Below, piece after piece: positions 12,491-23,500 of a stretch of 64,000 bases of DNA. A program made the position numbers and the translations under genes. This stretch comes from Antedon bifida (taxonomy: Eukaryota; Echinodermata; Crinoidea; Comatulida; Antedonidae): positions 10,173,001 through 10,237,000 of the forward strand of contig OY727095.1 in assembly GCA_963402885.1 (NCBI GenBank), in the 5' to 3' direction. The notes below the pieces were generated by a model that worked only from the letters and a program-made list of their open reading frames with translations, searched no databases and was not told where the DNA came from. Position 1 is the first letter of the stretch; each line of letters opens with the position of its first letter.

Positions 12491-13158
12491 ATGGGGTTAA
12501 TAGGAATAAATCGGTATTCCTCTCAATGTGTCCATGGTATAAATACCTCCATAATGGAAATGCATTGGGATACAATGCCACTTTTTTGCTTATGCACCTT
12601 TTTAAAGAGCAAAATATAAAGAAAATTCATATTACCGAGAATTAAATTAACATGGGCGCTAATGCGTTACAGTTATTCGAATTAGTATTACACCTCATAA
12701 TATAGTCTTCGTAAACACAGAATTATCGCTACAGTAATAATAAAATGAAATTGAATAGAAAGAGTTGCTTACCGAGAGTGTGTGTTTGAAGATGATGCCC
12801 AGGCAATTTAGACCGGAATGCTAGATAAAACAGGCTGAATCATTCTGTTAACATTTGGTAACGTTTAGGCCTATCTATTTTATATATCAAATTGAGAGAG
12901 TTAATTTAAAGTATACCACCGGATATCTTATAATATGAATTATAGCGAAAGGGGAAATCCGGACATAACCAGAGTAGATTTTGTTCAGCGGTCTCATTGG
13001 CTTAATATAATTTGCTAGGCCTACAACTTTTATTGGGCGGAGATTTGTAACCCTGGGGGTATGCACAGGTATAAATTCCAAGATATCCCCTTTTCACGAG
13101 TTCTGACAATGACAAGAAACTAATATATTACAATTAAGTGACAGTTTTACATTTTTTC

Positions 13159-13383
13159 TGCAGGGCTATACGCGTTACTCATCCTGTGTTGTTACACTTA
13201 CAGTTAGTTTTTTAAGGAGAGACTATATTAATGTCTAAGTTAATATTATGGTTTAGTCTACTTAAGTATTTTTGTGCAGGGCTATACGCGTTACTCACCC
13301 TGTGTTGCTACACTTACAGTTAGTTTTTTAAGGAGAGACTATATTAATGTCTAAGTTAATATTATGGTTTAGTCTACTTAACT
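13159..13383. repeat. Tandem duplication, 116-bp period
   Basis: TGCAGGGCTATACGCGTTAC begins at 13159 and 13275. The two copies differ at two positions by eye and end before TTAACTTAC. No coding content. Confidence 0.85.
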
Positions 13384-13949
13384 TACAAAACTGATTTTAA
13401 TGCGATTGTACTTTTAAAGTCAATTCCAAAAATGAATACCCCTCATATCTGTTACCCAATTGCTCCACACAATTGAGTTCAAATTTGCATACGGAGGTCA
13501 ATGCATTATTATAAAGCTTTCATAACTAATATTTAATATGATATATAGTTTTGATATACATTACAACCTTGGGCTATACGTCCGTTCACGTTTACTTTCG
13601 TCAGCTGTAAATATGGTTACCTTAACAATTACTAGGAACACCTTAATTTATCGACTACTAAACTGAAATTTAATATAATAATTAGAGGTAATACCAACGC
13701 CTGGGGTGAAACTTGTGTTCTAAATAGTTAGAATCGTATACATTATCCCATTGAGGATTAGACATTCCCGACGCATTGGAAGGCTAATTGCTTCCCCCAA
13801 TCGATGGGAGTGTTCAGTAATGTTCAAGTGAAATATGGTAGTGCTTAATTCGAATATGCCGCCTTTTTTGGAACCTGCCCTTGTTGTCTTCATTGCTAGA
13901 ATCGTAGTCTTTGTGGCTCAGGGGATTGAATCTCAATTAAACATTGTGG

Positions 13950-15113
13950 ATTTAGAAATTATTATTGTTGAAATGGACTAAAATATACTTGTCAAATCGT
14001 GTCCAGCGAGTGGTGGTAAATGGTGAGGTTTCAGATTGGATATCGGTCCAGAGTGGTATTCCTCAAGGAAGTGTATACGGTGTAATCTGCTTTACAATAT
14101 TTATCAACGACCTGCCTCAATCAGTTAAGTCACCTCTTTTTTTGTTTGCTGATGATTCAAAGACATACAAAGCTGTTGATTCAGACATAGATGCTCTTGA
14201 TTTTCAGGCGGACATTGATAAGATGTATAAATGGTCAGTAAAGTGGCAGTTGCCCTTTAATATTAATAAATGTAAGGTTATGCATCTCGGTAAAAAATCC
14301 TTGAACACAACATACTTTATGGGAACAGGTTCAGATAGAATTCAGTTAGGAGTTGTAACTCAGATGAGAGATCTTGGTGTTTTAGTTGATAATAAATTGA
14401 ATTTTCATGATCATATCGTTGAAGTTGTTAAAAAGGCCAACTCTAGACTTGGTTTAATTAAGAGAACCTTTGAATATTTAGACAGTCATTTAGTGTCTAT
14501 CCTTTATAAATCAATGGTTAGACCGATTTTAGAATATTCTAGTACGGCTTGTCTTCCTCAGTTTGTTGGTGATTCTATTCTCTTAGAAAAAGTTCAGCAA
14601 AGAGCCACAAAACTTGCTGTGGAAATTAAAACTCAACCATATAGTGACCGAATGAAATTTATGAAACTGCCATCATTAGCATTTCGAAGAAAGAGGTCTT
14701 GCTGTTTACAGATTTTTAGAATGATACAAAAGTATGATAATGTTAATCCGGGTGTCTTTTTTGAATTAGCACCATCTACTGTAACTAGAGGCCACAATTT
14801 TAAAATTTAAAAAGTTCATAGTAAATCGAAACACAGACAGAAATTCTTTTCAATATCTGCAGTAAATGATTGGAATAGTTTGCCATATCATATAGTAAAT
14901 GCATTCTCTATAAATAATTTTAAAACCCATCTTGAAACACACTGGAAAACCCACAACCTAAAGTTTGAGCCATATAACTAAGATGTCCAAAGAGGGACTC
15001 ACAAACCTTAACAGGTTTATAGTCTAAAGGTCAAGGTAAATTAAATAAAGATGTATTGTCTCACAAACCATATAACGAATAAAGATGAATAAAACTAAAC
15101 TTTGAATCGTACA
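13950..15113 (+). mobile_element. Truncated non-LTR retrotransposon (reverse transcriptase remnant)
   Basis: The frame from about 13962 to 14810 encodes the back half of a LINE-type reverse transcriptase: SGIPQGSVYGVICF, then FADDSKTYKAV with the catalytic YADD-like box as FADD, then the thumb and C-terminal region. A stop at 14808-14810 interrupts the frame. The reading continues in the same frame to a second stop near 14981 with typical LINE C-terminal content, so this looks like a nonsense mutation. The 5' half, including any endonuclease, is absent; a frame stop at 13953 marks the break. The 3' end has GAATAAAGATGAATAAA. The style is CR1/Jockey-like; the clade is not certain. Not expected to be active. 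Confidence 0.85.
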
Positions 15114-15183
15114 GTTTGTAAAAAAAAAACACACAAAAATAAAACACTGTTCTCGCTTATTAACGCTGCATAATATACGGTAG

Positions 15184-15302
15184 TAGTTTTGACTTAATAT
15201 CAGTTAAAAGATCAATATTTTAGCACATATGGCGTTTCATACGTGTACTACTTGTAAACATCGAAAAGACTCAAAATAATTACAGACTTTGGGTAAGTCT
15301 AA
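15184..15302. repeat. Dispersed repeat D, second copy
   Basis: Matches 9773-9907 closely in ATATGGCGTTTCATACGT and the AACATCGAAAAG segment, lacking about 12 bases in the middle. Confidence 0.6.
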
Positions 15303-16167
15303 ATAAACGGTAACATTTATAGAGAGTAAAACATCGTTTCTCCTTTAAGACGGTGTACCGTTTAGGTAAATAATGTTTAAAATCCATTTTTATATATTTT
15401 TCTGACACTAATTCAGCTTTTCTAAGAAATGATAGATATAGATAATATGTTCTCTCAAGTTTTTCAGAAAATCATTCATTTTTACTTGATATATGCCAAT
15501 ACATTTCAATATAGTTGATTGGAGGTTGATTGATATTATTCGTGATGAATAACAGATAAATTGAAAGAATAACAATCACTGCGAGTTCTTTAATTATGAC
15601 AAAAGTGATTCGTATAGTGTATGATTAAATAATTGTTAATGTTCAATAGCCTATTGCACGTGGCCAACAAAAAATACAATTATTCCACATGATGCCGTTT
15701 TATAGTTATTGGTCTTAATGTTTATCTCGTACGTAACTCGCTAAAACTAGCTGTATACCGTATGAATTCAGGATGTAATTTCAGTAAAAAGTATAATTAT
15801 AACTTAGAAAATATATGTCTCAATTATTTAGGTTTAAATCTACCTATCAAATTCATTGTTAATTTATGTTAACTACATGTTGGTATTTTTTTATAAAGGT
15901 TATTCGAGACGATCATTACTAGAACATCAACTTCTAATTTGGATGATGTATTCTTCATGTTACCAATTAAGGTAAATCGGTCATTCATTCGACAATTAGT
16001 ACGTTTTAAACCCTATCACCAATAAAGCTTAACAACATATAGCTAAATCCGGGATTATTAAAATATAAAACAAATCTCAAAACCTTTAGAGTAATCTATA
16101 ATCTTAGGTTTAGCAGGTCGATGATCTACCTTATAATTGGAATACGGTTGTGGGAAAGATTTAAATA

Positions 16168-16280
16168 CAGTTGAACCCTTATTGAGGGGACACGTTAGGG
16201 ACCCACAATGTGTCTCCTGAATAGGAGGTATGTTGTGTTCATGTCATAGAAATGGTATCCCCAAAGGAGGGGTTCTACTG
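16168..16280. mobile_element. pogo/mariner-like MITE
   Basis: A 113-bp element with ends CAGTTGAACCC and GGGGTTCTACTG, flanked by TA on both sides. Its interior has GAGGGGACAC and GTCTCCTGAATAGGAGG. TA duplication and CAGTWGAACC ends fit Tc1/mariner-pogo elements. Relatives lie near 5152, 24262, 28290, 43085, 47560 and 63813. Confidence 0.7.
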
Positions 16281-17482
16281 TACAAAACATTTTTATTTTT
16301 TGTTTAGCCAATGCTTGCTTTTCTACATCTTTATCTCATTCATCGTGTTTTATGTAATAAGTGCAATGCTGCAGTGTAAGCTTAACGCGACCTGGGAGGA
16401 TCCTATTTACATTTAAACGATAAACTAATGATTTCAAATGTATATCAATTCAACATTAAACGTTAAGTCACAAAAGTTCAATTACAAGTACCAGGCCCCA
16501 ATATTATTCACCTCTTTGGTAGTTTTCTGTTCGCAGGGAGCCAAAAAACAAATAAATTTCCAAGTTTCAAACTTGTATTTTGATACAAAATATATTACAC
16601 ATTCAAATCATGTGCTCTTTAAGGATTATTATTACATTTTATTTAAAAGATGACAAGAAAGTTATGATATTTTAGCAAATACCTAATAGATAGCTAACTT
16701 ATCCAATTTTCATGTGTCTGTCTGTTGAATTTCCTAAACTCACCTCATCTTAGGACTTTATTGGTAATAAGAAGTTTCTACAACGTACCAAAATAGTCTT
16801 TGTTTTAACCACAGTGCTCAAATTTAGCCTATATCAACAGATACGTGTGCCACCATAGTATCTCGATAGGCTGCAAATACCCACCATTTTACTCAGTAAT
16901 TGAATTTAGCAAACGTTTGATACCACATTATTTCGTTCGCCAATCGCATGCTAGTCTGTTTGATTGATAGGTATATTTCTAAATGATATGTTCAAATGTA
17001 ATTTATGTTTCCAATTATCGGATGCCACAATTTGAACTTGCTTTAACCCATGAGTTGAAGTTTTGAATCATAAAATTAACAATTTCATTAATGATGGAAT
17101 AGAAATATTTTAGAGGCGGCTGTTGTATGAACAAGTGTGGGTATAATAGGCGAATTGTCATCCTAGCTATACTGATGCGTAACCCTATATATAAAGCCGA
17201 ATTTACGATGCCTAATATGTTTAAAATTCAAAGCACGGTCTTTTTAATTAGTTTATTAATTAGCTTTTTCCAATCGGCTTTTAATTACTTTTAAATTGTT
17301 TTATAAATAGTGAATGCATGAGGCTGAATGTATTTCAATATTTATATAGCACAGTCTTTCCAATTAGTTTGATAATTAGCTCTTTCCACATTGGTTGAGT
17401 TTTAATTACTTTTATTTATGAGACAACGATAGATTGTCTCGGTATTTCTTGCGTTCGCGCGTTGTTATTTAATCGTTTCTTA

Positions 17483-17689
17483 AGCGTGGTTCCCACTAGA
17501 GCGCAACGCAGCGACGTATTGACGCAAAGTGATGTATTGCGTAATCACAAGTGGGAACCGACGACGCAACAATGCTGCAAAAATCGCAGGTTTGATTCCA
17601 TGCAGGCGGGGGCAAGCACAATTATTGGAAGGGTATTTTCTTACGTTGCGTAGATTGCGTTACGTTGCGTCGCTAGTGGGAACCAAGCT
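17483..17689. mobile_element. MITE, family C (AGCGTGGTTCCCACTAG ends)
   Basis: A 207-bp element with 16 of 17 matching terminal bases, flanked by a perfect 3-bp duplication TTA (17480-17482 and 17690-17692). The inside is rich in GTTGCGT and ACGCAAC words in both orientations. No transposase. Confidence 0.88.
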
Positions 17690-17854
17690 TTAGTGTTAAA
17701 TTTTAGATTACTTACCGTAACTTGTAAAGATAAAGATATAAAGTGGAATAGTCTCCCTGTTAGCTGATAAAATATTGTATTACATGTGTAATAGGTATGG
17801 TACACACTCAAACGTTAATCGACTGATGCATTTTGCATTCATTAATAAGTACAG

Positions 17855-18112
17855 AAGCTCCTATCAAACTAGTTTAACAAAAAAAGTGTGATGTGCCCAA
17901 ATATGGTAGTGATATGCCAAAATATGGTAGTGATATGACATCATCAGCTCTATCTACATTCTACATTATCAAACTAGTTTGACAAAAAAACTGCGGTGTG
18001 CCCAAATATGGTAGTGATATGCCCAAATATGGTAGTGATATGACATCACAATGTCCATATATGGGCACATCACATTTTTTGTCCAATAAAGTTTGATAGT
18101 GTAGACAGAGAT
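17855..18112. mobile_element. MITE family B, two joined copies
   Basis: CAAACTAGTTT followed by CCCAAATATGGTAGTGATATG occurs twice, the first copy lacking its outer end. The right part ends in GTTTGATAGTGTAGACAGAG. It looks like one element inserted in, or duplicated next to, another. Confidence 0.7.
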
Positions 18113-18119
18113 TTATATT

Positions 18120-18195
18120 ACACAGTGTCATGTTGTATTGGTAATGAATGTCAACACCGCTCGTTCTAGGCTTTGGTTCGAATCCTTGTTGTGAT
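18120..18195 (+). repeat. tRNA-like segment with B box
   Basis: GGTTCGAATCC near 18175 is a perfect B-box core. About 45 bases upstream, TGTTGTATTGGTAATG could serve as an A box. There is no complete cloverleaf, so a SINE fragment is more likely than a tRNA gene. Confidence 0.3.
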
Positions 18196-18199
18196 CAAT

Positions 18200-20300
18200 A
18201 CAGTGCAAAGTAGAAGTAGAACTGGATTAATTCAGTATAATAAATAATAATATTTTAAAAATTAATTAAATTGAAATACTATATAATATTTAATAAATTT
18301 ATTTCTGGAACTCGAATCGTTTTCTTTAATAAACCAGACAATATCATCTGTCATTCGTACAGGTTGATTAACACTAATTTGTCATTGACTTTGATAATTA
18401 GGTCAATCATCGCATGTGGTAATTATAGCATTACAGAATATATATCGGATCCCCATAAGTAATATACATCATGTGTTAATAAAACCATGAAGGTCCGTTA
18501 ATACTTTAAAAGTATACATTTGCAAATATTCGGATTATAGTAGGACAACTCTACTTTTAATTTAGCAATATAGTATTTTAACATCCTATTTTTTTATAAT
18601 TAGACAGTCGCAGAAAAAGGTAATGTATTACGGTATTATAGTTCACCATTAAATTAAATTACAGATGTCATAAGAGCATCCAGTCATTACATTAAATAAT
18701 ATTAAAGAAATCGATGACGTAAACGATATTTTGGTTATTATGATTTACTAATATGAACAACTTTCAAAAACGTTCAATTATGTTGAGGTAATGATGAATA
18801 TCTGTTAATTTGTCCGATCTATTTTGAGCTACGTCAGCAGTTATTGCCAGTTACCTTTTATAATTTTCCTTCAGAAAATAAGTTCATTATTATTTGAATG
18901 GCTTCCAGAAATATTACTTTAATTGAAAATATGTCTAAATTAATTTTGTGTGCATTTAAAAAAATAAATATTACTTTCTGCATCTAATTTTTGTCAATAA
19001 TATATAACTATGTATACTTCGGGCCGCTGGCCTATGTGATGCACAAATAAATGCAGACCAGGAGTCTTAGGAAAGAAGTTATTTCATATAGTCTCTATTA
19101 GGCCTATATAGAAAATAATCAAGATTTAACTTGTCTAAGGTGATAATAAATACGACAGCTCCTTATCTATGAATTTGGATATTAATATTGAAAATTCACA
19201 GTTAGAAAAATAACATGGAATCTATTATGAAAGCATAGTAGGCCTAAACCAACTAATATAACTAACTTTTGTACATGTTTTTCGTCATCAGGATGCATGT
19301 TGCGAACGTATCTCTAGGCTACTATCTGTACCAGGTCTATACACCCTTATTATTACGATTATGAGCAATCATAAACATGTCTATAGCCGTGTAAACCTAT
19401 ATTGTTAATTGTCTAAACTCAGTATCGCTCTTATTAAAAAACAAACAATTAAGTACTGGTACTCACCGACGATTCGAGGAAGCTGCTTACAGTTTAGAAT
19501 AAACTGCTCACATGTTGTGGTGTGAACACACGCTGGAGGTAGAATTAATCTTACCTAGGTCGATTTATATACAGTTCACAATGATGCATGCAAGCGCATT
19601 ATGTACGTACTCCCAGGTGCGGTAACCCTATTTTAGTGATGTGGTAACTTTACAGTCCCATTGGGAATGTGTTATTATTGCTTGCTATGAAATTAACACG
19701 CTGGCTGTGTGATTTAATGTCACTTAGTAACTTATTGTTATAATAACATGCAAAACAAACCAAACAGGTGTATGTCTTGTGTATTATTATTATATTATTG
19801 TCTTGTGTATTATAGTTAGAGTCGTCATTTCCAAATTATTCTCAAAACACTAACTAATAAAACTATAACAAACATTTCGTGTTGAGATCAAAAGTTTAAT
19901 TTCTCTACCTAATACATACATCCTAGTCTCCCATGGTTTGAAAGTTCCACTTATGAGGAGCGCCCTCTCTTTTTCTGTATTTTAATACAGAAAAAGGATT
20001 AAATTAAAATTTGTCTTTTAATTGCTGTTCATCAAGGTCGAGCAGAACGCCCTCAATTAAAAATAGAGACTTAAACTATTTTTCTTACAATTAAAGTGAC
20101 CGCATCAATGATTTTACTGTATCGCTCCACTGGGCAACTTTTGACTTTTGTTTAAAAATAAAGCACGCAACAAAAGAAGAACCGTGGTGGGCTTTTAACT
20201 ATAATCTACTCCAAGCAATTGCTATTATAGTTTGTATGATATACAGTACAGTTAAACTTATCGCTTGATTACACTTGTAATTGTGTCATTTTATTTAGTA
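18200..20300. other. Noncoding spacer upstream of the ABCC gene
   Basis: No coding exon is supported. It contains a perfect 13-bp hairpin at 19969-19996 (CTTTTTCTGTATT and its complement, 2-base loop). A possible noncoding exon sits at about 20311-20341, with a TTTCAG acceptor and a GTAAGC donor, and could be 5' UTR of the downstream ABCC gene. Confidence 0.35.
19467..19572 (-). promoter_or_regulatory. Candidate TATA promoter and first noncoding exon
   Basis: On the minus strand a TATATAAA box at 19565-19572 lies about 100 bases before a clean donor, GTCG|GTGAGT (intron would start at 19466). A transcript starting about 30 bases after the box would have a roughly 65-base first exon. The only minus-strand gene downstream is the GPCR, whose coding exon has an acceptor at 8412, so this could be its distant first exon. 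This is inference only. Confidence 0.25.
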
Positions 20301-20536
20301 TTGGTATTTCAGTTGTCTACCTCAACAAGAACAGAAAACTATGGTAAGCCTATTATAAGAAAAAAAAACTATATATATCTATACGATTGAGTGTTTAGAA
20401 TACTTTACGTTTAGAATATTTTATTTAACGGTGCATTTTTATTGTTACAGGTTTATGTTGAAATAATTGATAAATGCAAAACACATTAGGAACACATATA
20501 GTAATGTCTTCGACGTGAAACTCCTGAACCCGCAGT

Positions 20537-23500
20537 ATGGAATGTAATTTGACGTTAAAGCCAAGCCGACTAGAGAAAGCAAACGCTTTGCTGAAAATAA
20601 CTTTTGGGTAAGTAGGTAAAGGTGGGTGGCGTCGGGGAGGTGCGCGAGGACAACAGCAGTATACTAGATTAATAGTAGTCAATTAAACCTACACTAACCA
20701 TTCCTTCACACTCTCCTTGTTTTAAAGGCCTATCGAACACTACTTATATAGCCCTTTTAATTAGAAAATTGTTCAGTATCTTACAATGTTTGTAAATAAT
20801 ATATATGTACTTCGGGCCGCTGGCCTATGTGCTGTAGGGCCTACAAATAAATGCCCTAGATCAGGAGTTTTTAAGAAGTAGAAGTATTTTAATAGAGCTC
20901 AGGATAAGATAAAACGTAAAATCAAAAGCTACCTTTGAATATAGAACATTACATACCAGATGAACATTTACAACAATTACCTTTGTCAGTATTTTAGGAG
21001 CTTTGTTAGTAGGACACGGTATCAATTTATTTCGTCTAGAAGCGCTTAAGCCATACTTATTTGTCATTAAACGCAGTACCCCATAAATAGCTTCAAAAGT
21101 TGATTGTTAAACTGGAACTTACGCTATTGTTATATCAAATAATAGAATAAATCTAGAATTATACACATACATTTGATCAAAACCTTTAAAATTTGACAAA
21201 ACTATTATATATAATAGTCCCATATCCATTATTATTTCAATACTACACCTGTCCTACACAAGTAAGCATGCATGCAACTGTATAATTTTAGTTTGTTCAC
21301 CATAAAAGAAAAAACACACACACAAGAAGCCTATTTGTATTTTTTTAAATTCTTTTGTAGGATTCAACCACTTTTGTTTTTCTCTTTATCACACATGACA
21401 TTATTTAGCGTGACTTTGTGTTTTATGTAGATGGTGTTTACACTTGTTTCTAACGGGATCTAATGAAACATTGACACAGGACCACCTGGACAATGTTCCA
21501 TCAGACGTATCGTCGGAATGTCTTGTACACGAATTAGAAAGGTATATTCACATTTCAGATTGTTTATTCCTTGGGTCGCCTAACCGTTAAGCATGACCCC
21601 AAATCCTTACCTTAGAGGCAGAAATCATCTTGACACTGATTAAGACAAATAGTACATAGTAGACCTAATGAAAAAAGATGTTCATTGTAGAACAGGACGA
21701 ATACGACACACATAACCCAGACTAGTATGTCATAAACCACTACTACTAATCTTCAGTGGCGTAACGCAGAGGCCCGAGGCCCATGGTTTAGGAATTCTAA
21801 GTGGTCCTCCAACGCTGGAGGCCTCGGGTGTTTAGCCTTTTTCGACATATTTTCCTCTAGGCACTGCTCACGGCCCACATAAGCTCTGGAGCCCCTAAGT
21901 TTAGCCAATGAGGGCTCATGGCCGTTACGCCACTGCTAATCTTCTACAACTAATAATGTCAATCAATATTTTCTACAATCTTTTATAAAGTGAATGGGAT
22001 AATGAGCAAGAGAAGGCAAGAGACAAAGGAACACGACCCAGTCTACGCCGGTCAATATTCCATGCGTTCTTTCCTCAATTGCTGAGGTTTAATGTACTTG
22101 GAGTTTTCATGGTTAGTATAAGTTTCCAATTTACTGCACATCTTTGCAGTTTCTATCAATATCGCGCAATCGACAGTTTTAGTTTAAAGTGTTTTCTGTT
22201 TTCTTTTCTAACTCGATGAAAGTCACGGTGCTGTGAAGCTGGTGAATTCTTTACATCAAACTAGCTAAAATTGTAAAGTGAGCCAGTAAAATCATTGGCC
22301 TTAGCCTTGAACCTCTCTCGCTTCATGAAAGGGACATCCTAAAAACTGTAAATAAAATTCGTCAGGATCCCGATCACGCTCTAAATAAATTGTTTAAGCT
22401 TAGCCAATCTGGTAGACTGATCACTCTGAATCAAAATACTTAAACGTTGCCGACAATCATTTGTTTATAATAATATTCATGTATTTAATAGAAAGTTTGT
22501 TAGATCTCTTTAAATTAATTGGTTAAATGCTTTTGTTGACATTGTAAATAGTATGTAAATCAAACGGTAAACCAACCAACCAAATTTCATTTGTACCTCA
22601 TTGTTAAAATGATATCTTATCGTATCGTATCACTGCTGGGTTTTTTTTTCGGTTGGTGGTTTAGAAAAAACGTAGTTACAGTAGTAAAACTCCTTTTGGT
22701 CTGCTTAAGATGCGGAAATCTTGCTGTAAGTGTAGGTTAACCTACTGGCCACACAAACATCATGACTCTGCGCATTATACCTTTTCAGTCCTTCTTCTAA
22801 ATAGTATGGAAATATCACGTAGGCTTATCTATAGATTTATATTTAACTCTTAAATATTGTGTGGTCTGCTTCTGGTCCATGAGCAGTGCCTAGAGGATTA
22901 ATAGGAATTATGGCCTAAAATATGCCGAAAAGGCTAAAAACGTCCGAGGCTCCCAGCGTTGGAACTTGGAGGGCTTCCTAAACCAGGGGCCTCAGGCCTC
23001 TGCGTTACGCCACTGTCTCACCACCGTTACCGTTCATCTGAAACTACTATTTGTCTTTTTATTTGTAGGAAATGATTACACTGAGCCAACCGATATTGTT
23101 TTCCAAGTTTGTGTATTTATTTGAGCATGGTGAAACGCCTACGGTTGGAACCTCGCTATTGCATTTAGCTCTTCTAGCAGCATCTATCATGGTACCAGAC
23201 GTACTACGGGAACCGTTCGTATTTCACAATCGACTTTTTGGAAGGAAAATTCAAGTAGCGTGTCGATCGCTAATTTACAAAAAGGTATTACCACAACTCA
23301 TTTTATTATTTTATTTTAAAAGTATTTGTGCTATTTACATAATTCTAAACGTATGGACACTATTGAGTTTGAAGAGGACAAATTCGAAAATGAATGGACC
23401 ACTTTGACCCATAAGTAGGCCTACACTTTATTTTGACTCTGGTCGGTTGCAATAACCTAGAAAGATAGTATATTAATTAATTATATTATGCACATGCTGT

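Noticed and set aside
17462-17653. 63-codon plus-strand frame
   Set aside because: It lies almost wholly inside a family C MITE.
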